This document shows, piece by piece, positions 15,600-28,744 of a DNA stretch of 47,241 bases. The notes under the pieces were generated by a model. The model did not search any database, was not told where the DNA came from, and saw nothing but the letters and a program-made list of their open reading frames with translations. Position numbers and translations under genes: made by a program. Every line of letters starts with the position of its first letter. Position 1 is the first letter of the stretch. Source of the stretch: an uncultured Lachnospiraceae bacterium (lineage in GTDB: Bacteria; Bacillota; Clostridia; Lachnospirales; Lachnospiraceae); assembly GCA_947630595.1 (NCBI GenBank), contig CANRIG010000016.1:1-47241 (forward strand). The letters are read 5' to 3'.

Positions 15600-17825
15600 C
15601 TACGCCTCTGTTTCCGCCTGCGCCGACAGCTCGCGGATCCGCTCCGCCAGCGTCGTGTAGCGCTTCTGTTCTATGGTATTGCCGATCATCTGCCGGAACG
15701 TCTGTTCCTCGCCCACGATCGTCACGCAGCGTCTGGCGCGCGTCACCGCCGTGTACAGCAGGTTCCGGTTCATCAGCATCCGCGGCCCGCTCAACAACGG
15801 GATCACCACCGCCGGGTACTCGCTTCCCTGCGATTTGTGAATCGTCACCGCGTAGGCAAGCTCCAGCTCCTCCAGGGCGGAGCACGGGTACTCGACCATG
15901 CGCTGCTCGTCAAACTCCACGGTCACCCGCTCGGTGTGCAGGTTGATCTCCCGGATCACGCCCAGGTCGCCGTTGAAGATGCCGACGCCGCGCTCCACCG
16001 GGATGCCGTAGCGCCCGCGGATTTCCCACTCGATCTGGTAGTTGTTGCGTATCTGCATCACCTTGTCGCCCTCGCGGAACACCTGGCCGCCCTGCTCATG
16101 CTCCCGCTTGCTGCGGTCCGGCGGATTCAGGTACTCCTGCAGAATCCGGTTCAGCCGCTCCACGCCCAGCAGGCCCTTGCGCATCGGCGTCAGCACCTGA
16201 ATGTCGTACGGCTTTGCGTCCACATAGCGCGGCAGCTTTTCGCGGATCAGCTGAATCACAATGCTGATGATGACGTTGGCGTCGTTTCGCTTCAGGAAGA
16301 AGAAATCGCGGCTCTTGTTGTCGAGCGTCACATACTCTCCCCGGTTGATCTTATGCGCGTTCACCACGATATCGCTCTCCGACGCCTGCCTGAAAATCCG
16401 CGTCAGGTACACCACCGGCACCTGGCCGGATTCGATGATGTCCTTCAGGATGCTGCCCGGCCCCACCGAGGGCAGCTGGTTGCGGTCGCCCACCATGATC
16501 AGGCGCGTGCCGACGTTTACCGCGTCCAGCAGGGCGTGCATCAGATACACGTCCACCATCGACATCTCGTCCACGATGATCACATCCGCGTCCAGCGGGT
16601 TCTGCGCGTTCCGGTCAAAATGGCTGGCCTCTCCCTCCTGCAGCCCGGATATCTCCAGCATCCGGTGAATCGTCCGCGCCTCATAGCCAGTGGCCTCCGT
16701 CATGCGCTTGGCTGCCCGCCCGGTGGGCGCGGCCAGCAGAATCTGCAGCCCCTCCGACTCAAAATAGGCGATCAGGGTGTTGATCGTCGTCGTTTTTCCG
16801 GTGCCCGGTCCGCCGGTGATCACCAGTAGGCCGCAGCGCACCGCCTCCATCACCGCTTTCTTCTGCATCACATCCAGCACGGTCCCGGTCTCCCGCTCGA
16901 TGGCGGCAATCTTTCGCAGGATCACGGCCTCGTCAATCTCTCCGGTGATGTTCAGGTCGCACAGCATCCGCGCCGTGTTCATCTCCATAAAATACGAGGC
17001 GGCGCTGTAAATGCGCTCCTGTTCCTCCCGCTTGATCACAATTTTCCGCTCGATCGACAAATCCACCAGGTACTGGTCGATGTCCTCCAGCGGCACGCCC
17101 AGCAGCTCTGCGGCGCGGCGGGTCAGCTGCTCCTTGGGCAGATACACATGGCCCTCGCCCCCGGCCTGCTGCAGGATGTAAAAGACCGCGCATTTGATGC
17201 GGTACTCCGAATCGGCCTGCACGCCGGCGCGCATGGCAATCTCATCCGCAATGCGGAAGCCGACGCCGTAAATATCGTCCGCAAGCTGATACGGGTTTTC
17301 CTGGATCACGCGGTAAATGTCCGCGCCGTATTTCTGGTAAATTTTCACCGCCAGCGCCGTCGTGATGCCGAACTGCTGCAGGAAGATCATGGCCCTGCGC
17401 ATGTCGCGCTTCTCATAGACCTGACCGGCGATCTCCCGCGCCTTGCGCTCGCTGATGCCTTTGATCTCCGCCAGCCGTTCCGGCTCCTCCTCGATAATCC
17501 GGAACGTATCCGCGCGGAACCGCCGCACAATCCGGGCCGCCAGCGCGGCGCCGACGCCGCGGATCGCCCCCGAGCCCAGATACCGCTCCGCCGACTCCTC
17601 GTCCTCCGGCGCTTTGACCGTGCAGGATTCGATTTTGAACTGCTCCCCGTAGGAGGGGTGCGTTATGTACTGGCCCTGCAGCTCGACCTTTTCGCCCTCG
17701 CCGACGTAGGTGAGCGTCCCCACGCAGGTGACCTCGTCCTCCCCGGACGCCAGCACCATCACCGTGTAGCCGTTGTCGCCGTTGCGGTAGATAATATGGT
17801 CAATATAGCCTTCCAGTTTCTCCAT
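15600..17825 (-). CDS. recD2: RecD2-type ATP-dependent DNA helicase
   Basis: About 741 aa starting MEKLEGYIDHIIYRNGDNGY, with the RecD2 N-terminal OB-like and helix-hairpin-helix region (LGSGAIRGVGAALAARI, IKGISERKAREIA), Walker A GGPGTGKTTT, motif II VDEMSMVD, GDRNQLPSVGPG, and the C-terminal AVTIHKSQGSEYP and TAVTRARR motifs. It unwinds DNA 5' to 3' in repair and replication-fork maintenance independently of RecBC. An upstream TTG at 17850-17852 would add nine residues but has no ribosome site. Followed by comF after 24 nt. Confidence 0.92.
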   Translation of the reverse strand: MEKLEGYIDHIIYRNGDNGYTVMVLASGEDEVTCVGTLTYVGEGEKVELQGQYITHPSYGEQFKIESCTVKAPEDEESAERYLGSGAIRGVGAALAARIVRRFRADTFRIIEEEPERLAEIKGISERKAREIAGQVYEKRDMRRAMIFLQQFGITTALAVKIYQKYGADIYRVIQENPYQLADDIYGVGFRIADEIAMRAGVQADSEYRIKCAVFYILQQAGGEGHVYLPKEQLTRRAAELLGVPLEDIDQYLVDLSIERKIVIKREEQERIYSAASYFMEMNTARMLCDLNITGEIDEAVILRKIAAIERETGTVLDVMQKKAVMEAVRCGLLVITGGPGTGKTTTINTLIAYFESEGLQILLAAPTGRAAKRMTEATGYEARTIHRMLEISGLQEGEASHFDRNAQNPLDADVIIVDEMSMVDVYLMHALLDAVNVGTRLIMVGDRNQLPSVGPGSILKDIIESGQVPVVYLTRIFRQASESDIVVNAHKINRGEYVTLDNKSRDFFFLKRNDANVIISIVIQLIREKLPRYVDAKPYDIQVLTPMRKGLLGVERLNRILQEYLNPPDRSKREHEQGGQVFREGDKVMQIRNNYQIEWEIRGRYGIPVERGVGIFNGDLGVIREINLHTERVTVEFDEQRMVEYPCSALEELELAYAVTIHKSQGSEYPAVVIPLLSGPRMLMNRNLLYTAVTRARRCVTIVGEEQTFRQMIGNTIEQKRYTTLAERIRELSAQAETEA

Positions 17826-17861
17826 GCCTTTTTCTTTCGCCGCCTTCTGCAAGAATGATAG

Positions 17862-17904
17862 AAAAAGGCTGCTGCAAAATTTCGGTTTCTATTCTGCAAC
17901 AGCC
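17862..17904 (-). terminator. Rho-independent terminator of mreB
   Basis: On the minus strand GGCTGTTGCA (17895-17904) pairs with TGCAGCAGCC (17867-17876) with one mismatch, followed by TTTTTC. It separates mreB from recD2. Confidence 0.8.
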
Positions 17905-17909
17905 CCGAT

Positions 17910-18911
17910 TCAGTCTTCGATTGATTTGCCGTTGTTTGCGGTCAGCTCCACGAACTTGCCGGTGCCCACCGCCACCACGGTCATCGGATCCTCCGCCGTC
18001 ATCGTGTTGATGCCGGTGCGGGCCTCGATCAGCTCCTCCAGCCCGGACAGCAGCGCCCCGCCTCCGGTGAGGACGATCCCGCGGTCGACCACGTCAGCCG
18101 CCAGCTCCGGCGGCGTGCGCTCCAGCACGCTGTGCACCGCGTCCACGATCTGCGAGGTCACTTCCTTGAGCGCGTCGCGCGTATCCTCGGAGGTCACGCG
18201 GATCGTCTTGGGCAGGCCGGTCACGATGTCCCGTCCCTTGACCTCCAGCACCTTCGGCTCCGGCTTTTCAAAGGCCGTGCCGATCGTGATCTTGATCTCC
18301 TCCGCGGTCTGCTCGCCGATCATCAGGCCGTATTTCTTGCGCACATATTTGACGATGGCGTCGTCAAAGTCGTCCCCCGCCACCTTGATCGAGGTGCTGA
18401 CGACGATCCCCTCGAGCGAAATCACCGCCACGTCGCAGGTGCCGCCCCCGATGTCCACGATCATGTTGCCGCACGGCCGCGAAATGTCAATCCCGGCTCC
18501 GATGGCCGCCGCAATCGGCTCCTCGATGATGTGCACCTCCCGGGCGCCCGCCTGGTAGGTCGCGTCCTCCACCGCCTTCTTTTCGACTTCGGTGACGCTG
18601 CTCGGCACGCAGATGCTGACCCGCGGCTTGCGGAACGACATCCTGCCGATCGCTTTCTGGATGAAATATTTGAGCATCTGCTCCGTGACCGTGTAATCCG
18701 AGATCACGCCCTTGCGCATCGGGCGCACAGCCACGATATTGCCCGGCGTGCGGCCCAGCATCAGGCGGGCCTCCTCGCCGATCGCTTTTATTTTATTGGT
18801 GTCTCTGTCGTAAGCCACGACGGAAGGCTCTTTCAGCACAACACCCTTTCCTCTGACATAAACTAAAATACTGGCTGTGCCAAGGTCGATTCCGACGTCT
18901 GTAGCTGCCAT
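17910..18911 (-). CDS. mreB: Rod-shape-determining protein MreB/Mbl
   Basis: A 333-aa bacterial actin: DVGIDLGTASILVYV (phosphate 1), IEEPIAAAIGAG, VDIGGGTCDVAVIS (phosphate 2), and GIVLTGGGALLSGL (adenosine motif). It organises peripheral peptidoglycan synthesis under the membrane. mreC and mreD are not next to it, so it may be an Mbl/MreBH-type paralogue. It appears monocistronic, with a promoter at 19020-19048 and a terminator at 17862-17904. Confidence 0.9.
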   Translation of the reverse strand: MAATDVGIDLGTASILVYVRGKGVVLKEPSVVAYDRDTNKIKAIGEEARLMLGRTPGNIVAVRPMRKGVISDYTVTEQMLKYFIQKAIGRMSFRKPRVSICVPSSVTEVEKKAVEDATYQAGAREVHIIEEPIAAAIGAGIDISRPCGNMIVDIGGGTCDVAVISLEGIVVSTSIKVAGDDFDDAIVKYVRKKYGLMIGEQTAEEIKITIGTAFEKPEPKVLEVKGRDIVTGLPKTIRVTSEDTRDALKEVTSQIVDAVHSVLERTPPELAADVVDRGIVLTGGGALLSGLEELIEARTGINTMTAEDPMTVVAVGTGKFVELTANNGKSIED

Positions 18912-19019
18912 CCCTTATACTCCTTTCCATCCGGCATCCCGGACCGCGTCCGCAGCGCGCAGCGTCCCTGCAGCGCCGTTTCCCGGCGTCCGGCCGCACG
19001 GCCTTCTGCCCCCGCAAAC

Positions 19020-19048
19020 AGTATAATACAAAAAAACGGAAATTGGAA
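19020..19048 (-). promoter_or_regulatory. Probable mreB promoter
   Basis: Minus strand TATACT (19020-19025) with a weak TTCCAA (19043-19048) 17 bp upstream, in an A/T-rich stretch about 105 nt before the mreB ATG. Confidence 0.55.
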
Positions 19049-19144
19049 TTTCTTTTTTTATTTGAAAGGATTTCTTAATGATCTTTCCGTTTTTTTTATA
19101 ATATGGACATAATTTAAACACATTTTTTCTTTACACTGTAATCG

Positions 19145-19308
19145 TATCAGCGAGGAGCTGATATATTTCATAACTCACACTTGGCAGCCCCCACACGCTG
19201 CCAAGTACTCCCTCAAACATTGGCTTGTGCGGGACTTCCCGCACGGGCGAACATTTTCAACCCAAATTTTTCTCTTTCCTTGAAAAGTCTGACGCGAGTC
19301 AGACTTTT
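19145..19308. other. Array of four perfect hairpins between uvrA and mreB
   Basis: The 495-bp gap 18912-19406 has no convincing gene but holds four perfect inverted repeats: TATCAGC/GCTGATA (19145-19163), CTTGGCAG/CTGCCAAG (19180-19205), GTGCGGGA/TCCCGCAC (19227-19244) and an 11-bp AAAAGTCTGAC/GTCAGACTTTT (19283-19308). The last ends in TTTT on both strands and can act as a terminator for uvrA. The others are unexplained. Plus-strand readings through here look spurious. Confidence 0.7.
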
Positions 19309-19406
19309 CTCATTTCTGGAAAATGCGGCAGTGCGCAGGGGCATCCCGCCAGTGACGAGCCGCCCGGGCTGGCAGAAAATCATCCCCGGTGCGGGATTTG
19401 CTGCTT

Positions 19407-22280
<2,874 letters not shown>

Positions 22281-22284
22281 TCTT

Positions 22285-22504
22285 TCTTTCGTCTGAGATT
22301 TTATTTTTGTGCTTTTTGCTTTTGCTGCTGCTTTTTCGCTTTTCAGTTGTTTTACGCTTTCGCTTTTGTTTTCGCTTTCAACCGTTTTGTACTTTTTCAG
22401 CTATTTTACACTTTCACTGCCGCTTTTCACTTTCAGCTGTTCTGCGCTTTTGCTGCTGCTTTTACTGCTGCTTTTCGTCTTTCAGTTGATCTATGCTTTT
22501 ATTA
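22285..22504 (-). other. Purine-rich low-complexity leader of uvrA
   Basis: On the transcribed strand these roughly 220 nt are built of GAAAGC, AAAAGC and AGCAGC-like words with very few T residues and no stable hairpin that I can see. It separates the small membrane gene from uvrA. No frame stays open with sensible composition on the minus strand, and plus-strand readings are Phe/Ala/Cys-rich artefacts. Confidence 0.7.
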
Positions 22505-22822
22505 CTACTTTTTCTGATACTTGCGGCGAATCACCAGTTCGTACACAATCATAATTGCGATTACCCAGACAAGGCACCCGATAACAGTGAGAAAAATGAC
22601 AGGCGAATTCTGTCCGTCCAGCAGCGGAAGGCCCAGCAAAATAAAAACCAGACCGGCCACAACCCACAGCTTTCCCATCGCATGGTTGTATTTTCTGACG
22701 TCCGTCACCTCAAACATTTTTGCATTCGCCCAAAATCCGGCCGGCTTTTTGCCCGCAAAAGCAGAAATTCCAAATCCAATAAACAGACACCCGACCAGCG
22801 CCCATATTATAAATGCAGCCAT
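22505..22822 (-). CDS. Small integral membrane protein between uvrB and uvrA
   Basis: A 105-aa protein with three hydrophobic segments (about 3-22, 49-66, 73-95) and a central cytosolic-looking stretch KMFEVTDVRKYNHAMGKLW. It resembles small Firmicute membrane proteins of the DUF3784 kind, an impression not verified. The C terminus is basic (RRKYQKK). A GGAAAGGAGAAAAGG site precedes the ATG. Its place in a uvrB-uvrA transcription unit may be accidental. Confidence 0.75.
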   Translation of the reverse strand: MAAFIIWALVGCLFIGFGISAFAGKKPAGFWANAKMFEVTDVRKYNHAMGKLWVVAGLVFILLGLPLLDGQNSPVIFLTVIGCLVWVIAIMIVYELVIRRKYQKK

Positions 22823-22892
22823 CCTTTTCTCCTTTCCGCGGCCTTCACGCCGCTGTCACCTGCAGCTGTCATCTGTACATCAAAGATCCGCA

Positions 22893-22987
22893 GCAAACCG
22901 ACGAAATATCCGGCCCGCTGCACCGGTTTTCCACCTGTATCCAGCAAAAGAGGTCTCGGCAAACCGATGAAATATCCGGCCTGCTGC
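22893..22987. repeat. 29-bp direct repeat between uvrB and the membrane gene
   Basis: GCAAACCGACGAAATATCCG plus GCCCGCTGC at 22893-22921 recurs at 22959-22987 with two substitutions, 66 bp apart, just after the uvrB stop codon. Confidence 0.8.
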
Positions 22988-22995
22988 GCTTCGGC

Positions 22996-24993
<1,998 letters not shown>

Positions 24994-25019
24994 AAAAGTC
25001 ACCTCCGAAGCTCATAACA

Positions 25020-25103
25020 AAAAAGTTCGCCTATTAGGCAGAAATTCGTAAAAGACAAAAATTTCGCCCTGCCTAATAGACGAACTTTTTCATTTTTACG
25101 AAT
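25020..25103 (-). other. Crossing inverted repeats in the uvrB leader (terminator/attenuator-like)
   Basis: Arms at 25020-25041 and 25069-25090 pair over 21 of 22 positions (outer half AAAAAGTTCG/CGAACTTTTT). A second pair, ATTCGTAAAA (25044-25053) and TTTTACGAAT (25094-25103), is perfect and crosses the first, since one arm lies inside its loop. On the uvrB strand the big hairpin is followed by TTTTTTG, as in an intrinsic terminator, 26 nt before the uvrB GTG. Confidence 0.75.
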
Positions 25104-25152
25104 GAAAGTCACTAAAACCTCTTTTTCCAAACGCCGCAACACCAGATAATAT

Positions 25153-25220
25153 GACTTACATGAAGTTCACCTGCTTGCAGGAGTGAACTTCGTAAGTCAG
25201 CGACAGAATCGAAGATTCTG
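25153..25220 (-). other. Two further perfect hairpins in the uvrB leader
   Basis: GACTTAC-AT-GAAGTTCAC (25153-25170) pairs with GTGAACTTC-GTAAGTC (25183-25198), with an inner CTGC-TT-GCAG. Next to it CAGAATC-GAA-GATTCTG (25204-25220) is perfect. Together with the crossing repeats they fill most of a roughly 260-nt leader. Confidence 0.75.
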
Positions 25221-25260
25221 GAGTCTCAGGCGGAAACGGCATCACGAAAGGTCACTAGAG

Positions 25261-25269
25261 AGTATAACA
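25261..25269 (-). promoter_or_regulatory. Extended -10 element, candidate uvrB promoter
   Basis: Minus strand TGTTATACT (TATACT at 25261-25266) without a recognisable -35. Transcription from here would give the structured leader of about 260 nt. Confidence 0.45.
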
Positions 25270-25277
25270 TAAACAAA

Positions 25278-25336
25278 ATAAAAAGTATAGATGTTTTGCA
25301 GAACATTTGTTCTTTTCATTCATCTATACTTTTTAT
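25278..25336 (-). terminator. Long inverted repeat after the island integrase, with LexA-like core
   Basis: ATAAAAAGTATAGATG (25278-25293) and CATCTATACTTTTTAT (25321-25336) are a perfect 16-bp inverted repeat, and on the integrase strand the second arm runs into TTTTATTTTG, so it can terminate the integrase transcript. At its exact centre is AGAACATTTGTTCT (25300-25313), which also resembles a Gram-positive LexA box. It lies at or near the island/chromosome junction. Confidence 0.65.
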
Positions 25337-25386
25337 GCTGCTTTCTGTATGCTCCATAGTATTTCTGTCTTGTCTTATGACAATTT

Positions 25387-26673
25387 CTATTTGAGATAAT
25401 CCTCAACCGGAATGACCACATCTATGAGCTCTGTTCTTAGTTTGTCCTCTGTCTCATGCGATGGTATTACTTCATCAATAAACGGCTGCAATTCATCCAC
25501 ACAATCTGCTATAATGCCTCTATTATCGCCGTACACATCCATAGTAATCAATTCCTTTGCGTGTCCCATTAACTTAGATATTGCTTTAGGGTTAAAATTG
25601 TTCTTTAACAGAAGCGTACAAAATGTACTGCGCAAGTCATGCCACCTGATATCCGGCAGTCCATTTTCCGATAATAACTTTTTATAATACTTCCAATGAA
25701 AGTCTTTGCTTCTTGGTTTTCCATAATTGGAACAACAAATATAGTCTGAATCCAAAAACTGGCTATTCCTGCGGCTACGATTCTTTTCATATATCTTCCG
25801 CTGTTCCAGTATGGCTTCAAATACATAATCCGGAATCGGTAATGTTCGGTAGCTGGATGGCGTTTTCAACCGCACTTCCTGGCGTCCGCACATTTTCCTG
25901 GGAGAATCCTCTTTTTTTGAATTGATTCTGGTTCCCAACTGCCTTTGAACAGTCAGCGTTCGATTGATATAATCAATATCCGAGTATTTTACACCGTTAA
26001 TCTCGCATCTGCGCAGTCCCATCAATACATTGAGCAATATCTGCATATGAATCGGCGTGTTCCTGCTGGCTTCCAGAAGAATCTGTATCTGCTCCAAAGA
26101 CAGCGTTTTCTGCGTATCGATATTCCGGGTATGGTACTGCTTTTTCTCCACTTTCTTCGGCAGGTTGATTCCCTCTGCCGGATTTACGGAAATAATTTTT
26201 TTATCTACCGCATAGCGCATGGAGACATTCATTACAGTTTTTACCAGCCTTGCCACCGATATAGAATACTCCGTTTTCACGTTATACAGCTTCTGCACAT
26301 CGCCGCGGGTAATGTCACCCATCTGTCTGCTTCCAAGTATTGGAATAATATGGAGATGCACAATACCGGAATACGTTTTATACGTCTCATTGCTTCCGAC
26401 ACGATTCCTGATATCTTCCTCCACCCAAAACTCCATAAACTCTTTTACCCGGATGTTCGCATAAACCACATAAGTTCCTGAATAAAGCTCTCCTACCGTT
26501 TTATCCCTGGCTGCATTCGCTTCTTTTTCCGTCTCAAATCCTGCTTTCTGCTGTGTCCGTACCGTTCCATCCATATATTTCAGGAATACCCGATATCCAT
26601 ACTTCCCCTTGATCATCAGGACATTCGATACTTCCCACTCTACATAACGCTGAAGGCTTAAATCAAACTTCAT
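25387..26673 (-). CDS. Tyrosine recombinase (integrase) 1
   Basis: A 428-aa phage/ICE-type integrase with an N-terminal arm-binding region (20-70), a SAM-like core-binding domain (75-165) and a catalytic domain with Arg221 (LMGLRRCEI), His345-x-x-Arg348 (WHDLRST), His371 (LMGHAKEL) and Tyr381 (DVYGDN). The full catalytic set is present. It is closest to the uvrB junction and is followed by a terminator-like repeat. It starts 12 nt after the second integrase ends, with AGAGGTG upstream, so the two are co-transcribed. Confidence 0.9.
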   Translation of the reverse strand: MKFDLSLQRYVEWEVSNVLMIKGKYGYRVFLKYMDGTVRTQQKAGFETEKEANAARDKTVGELYSGTYVVYANIRVKEFMEFWVEEDIRNRVGSNETYKTYSGIVHLHIIPILGSRQMGDITRGDVQKLYNVKTEYSISVARLVKTVMNVSMRYAVDKKIISVNPAEGINLPKKVEKKQYHTRNIDTQKTLSLEQIQILLEASRNTPIHMQILLNVLMGLRRCEINGVKYSDIDYINRTLTVQRQLGTRINSKKEDSPRKMCGRQEVRLKTPSSYRTLPIPDYVFEAILEQRKIYEKNRSRRNSQFLDSDYICCSNYGKPRSKDFHWKYYKKLLSENGLPDIRWHDLRSTFCTLLLKNNFNPKAISKLMGHAKELITMDVYGDNRGIIADCVDELQPFIDEVIPSHETEDKLRTELIDVVIPVEDYLK

Positions 26674-26685
26674 CTCACACCTCTG

Positions 26686-27888
26686 TCAGACCACCGGCAC
26701 AAACGCTCGATTCATAAACGCCAGTATATTCTCGTTTTCATCCATCACATCACAGTAATATTCAAATGTAGTATGGACCGATCCATGCCCCAACAGGGCC
26801 GATATCTTGATAATCGGCACTTCCATCTCAAGCAGGATGGTCGCATACATATGGCGAAGTCCGTGAACCGTCACATGGGGCAGCCCATTCCTGCTGCACA
26901 GTTTCGTCAATGCAGTGTTCAAAGCAGTAATACTGTGGAACCTGCCATTTTCCTGACAACAAATATAATCCCGGTCCCAATAACCGTCCCCATATTTCAA
27001 CTTGTTATTTCCCACAAACTGCCGGCGTTTTCTTACTTCCCGCATCACGGTCTCCGGAACCCTGAGAGTTCTGTAACTGTTTGGCGTTTTGGGCTGCCGT
27101 TCAATAAGACCGTACTGTTCAATCTTACTTCCGCTGCCTTTTTTAATGACCGGGTTCGATACGATCTGACGGCTGATATAGACCGTGCTTCTTTCAAAAT
27201 CAAAGTCGCTAAATTTCAGCCCCATGATCTCCCCTTTGCGAAGTCCGCAGAATAACCCCAGTAAAATCTCAAGATACCAATTGCTCTGTGCGGCTGCTTG
27301 CAGCAATACTTTTGTATTTTCTTTTCCCAACACAGTAACCTTTGGTTTCGCTCTCTTATAAGGCCTTGTCTCTGCCACCGGATTTGTTTTGAGATATCCG
27401 GCAATCACTGCCTCTTTCAAGGCAAGATTCAGTATTTCCCTGCCCTTATTTCCTGCAGATGCACTTGCACGTGCCACGTTAGTCAACAGGGAGTCTAAGT
27501 ATTCCGCATTCACGTATTTAACTTTAATGTCATAGTCCATTTGCGGCAGGAGCAAATCGTAGACCACATACGCACCAACCATACGAGTCGTAGCTTCGAT
27601 TCTCTGGGAAAACACATCCTCAAACCAGTAGATCAAATAGTCCCGGAACATGATCTCCGTGTTCACCTTGTTGGCAATTTGATAGCTGCGGTATGCTTTC
27701 TTAAATTCAGCCTCGTATTTATCATAGCTTCTATCCGCTTCTCTGCTGGTCGCAAACCCACCCTTTTTGCTGTATTTTATTGTTCCATCGCTCTGCAGTA
27801 CCTTGATCCGATGATACCATGAATTATTTTCAAAAAAGGATTTGCTTTTTTGTGGACTGTCTTTCTTCAACTGCCTCACCTTCCTCAA
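26686..27888 (-). CDS. Tyrosine recombinase (integrase) 2
   Basis: A 400-aa integrase with catalytic Arg217 (CGLRKGEI), His342-x-x-Arg345 (VHGLRHMY), His368 (LLGHGSVH) and Tyr377/378 (TFEYYCD). It is clearly a different lineage from its neighbour. The first possible start is a TTG overlapping the TGA of the small HTH gene (27885-27887); another TTG six codons later has GAGGAAGG at good spacing, so the N terminus is uncertain. Tandem integrases of unlike sequence suggest cooperation or nested elements. Confidence 0.9.
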   Translation of the reverse strand: MRKVRQLKKDSPQKSKSFFENNSWYHRIKVLQSDGTIKYSKKGGFATSREADRSYDKYEAEFKKAYRSYQIANKVNTEIMFRDYLIYWFEDVFSQRIEATTRMVGAYVVYDLLLPQMDYDIKVKYVNAEYLDSLLTNVARASASAGNKGREILNLALKEAVIAGYLKTNPVAETRPYKRAKPKVTVLGKENTKVLLQAAAQSNWYLEILLGLFCGLRKGEIMGLKFSDFDFERSTVYISRQIVSNPVIKKGSGSKIEQYGLIERQPKTPNSYRTLRVPETVMREVRKRRQFVGNNKLKYGDGYWDRDYICCQENGRFHSITALNTALTKLCSRNGLPHVTVHGLRHMYATILLEMEVPIIKISALLGHGSVHTTFEYYCDVMDENENILAFMNRAFVPVV

Positions 27889-28082
27889 CTGATTCTATCC
27901 AGCCAGCTGTCAAAAGATTGTCTGGGCACTCTGAAAAGTCTTCCAATCTTGATTACGCGGAACGGCTCCTGTTTTTTATATACCTCATCCAGCCAGGTAT
28001 ATGCCTTACTTCTGCCGATTCCAAGCAGGGTCTGAATATCTTCTACACTATATACCTTTTTCCCATTTTCCAGAGATTCCAT
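27885..28082 (-). CDS. Excisionase-like helix-turn-helix protein
   Basis: A 65-aa protein with a MerR-like/HTH_17 fold signature: VYSVEDIQTLLGIGRSKAYT followed by FRVIKIGRLFRVPRQSFDSW. Such proteins are commonly the recombination-directionality factor next to an integrase. I chose the ATG at 28080-28082, which has GGGAGG at 8-nt spacing, over upstream in-frame starts. The stop overlaps the integrase 2 start, indicating coupled expression. Confidence 0.8.
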   Translation of the reverse strand: MESLENGKKVYSVEDIQTLLGIGRSKAYTWLDEVYKKQEPFRVIKIGRLFRVPRQSFDSWLDRIS

Positions 28083-28744
28083 CACATCCACCTCCCGCAA
28101 AGAAAGCGGCTGATACGCTTATACTACAGCTTCAGCCGCTCTTCGTCCATGATGCCGATTATTTGAATCGCATCATTCATAGAAATATTTCTTCTGCAAA
28201 ACTCTTTAATATATGTAGATACCCTTCTTCCTTTAAAATTTATCACATAAAAACAGTCATATCGGAAAATACTTCGTCATTCCGGTTCTCCCCGATATGA
28301 CTGATCATTCCGTCATATTTGCCACGCCCCCTGCCGGCAGGGATACAGCAGGCCGCCCCTGGCAGGGCTGTCATAACTCCGCAGCGCCGCTTTTCCCGTG
28401 CGCCGCAGGGCTCCTCCTCCAGTCTGTGGGAGGTTGTGAAAAAGTATCATTATCCCTCTGTGCTGTCATCGCGCCTGATCTGCCACATCAGGTCTAAAAC
28501 AACCGTATACTGCTCCTGCATACCTCCATTTTCAATCCCTCCCTGCGGGCTGCCATCTTCGCGCCGGGTTTTACATCGCTATCGCACAGATTACGTACCT
28601 GCTATACCGTGTATTCAATTGTCAATGTGCAAAGAGCTGAAAGCCGTGTATTTATACTTGCTTTATGGGACGCTTGAAGCATACCACGACAAAGTTGTTA
28701 TAAAAACGCCTTTCAATAATATAGGCACTGAATACATGAATTTG
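28083..28744. other. Gene-poor 660-bp stretch of the island
   Basis: No convincing gene. On the minus strand a reading ending at 28120-28140 encodes a peptide ending MNDAIQIIGIMDEERLKL without a start or ribosome site, possibly a gene remnant. There is also a 23-codon ORF (28450-28521, MQEQYTVVLDLMWQIRRDDS) with GGGAGG at too wide a spacing. A GC-rich patch at 28320-28440 includes the perfect palindrome CCCTGCCGGCAGGG (28329-28342). Longer plus-strand readings have no ribosome site or family features. Confidence 0.5.
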
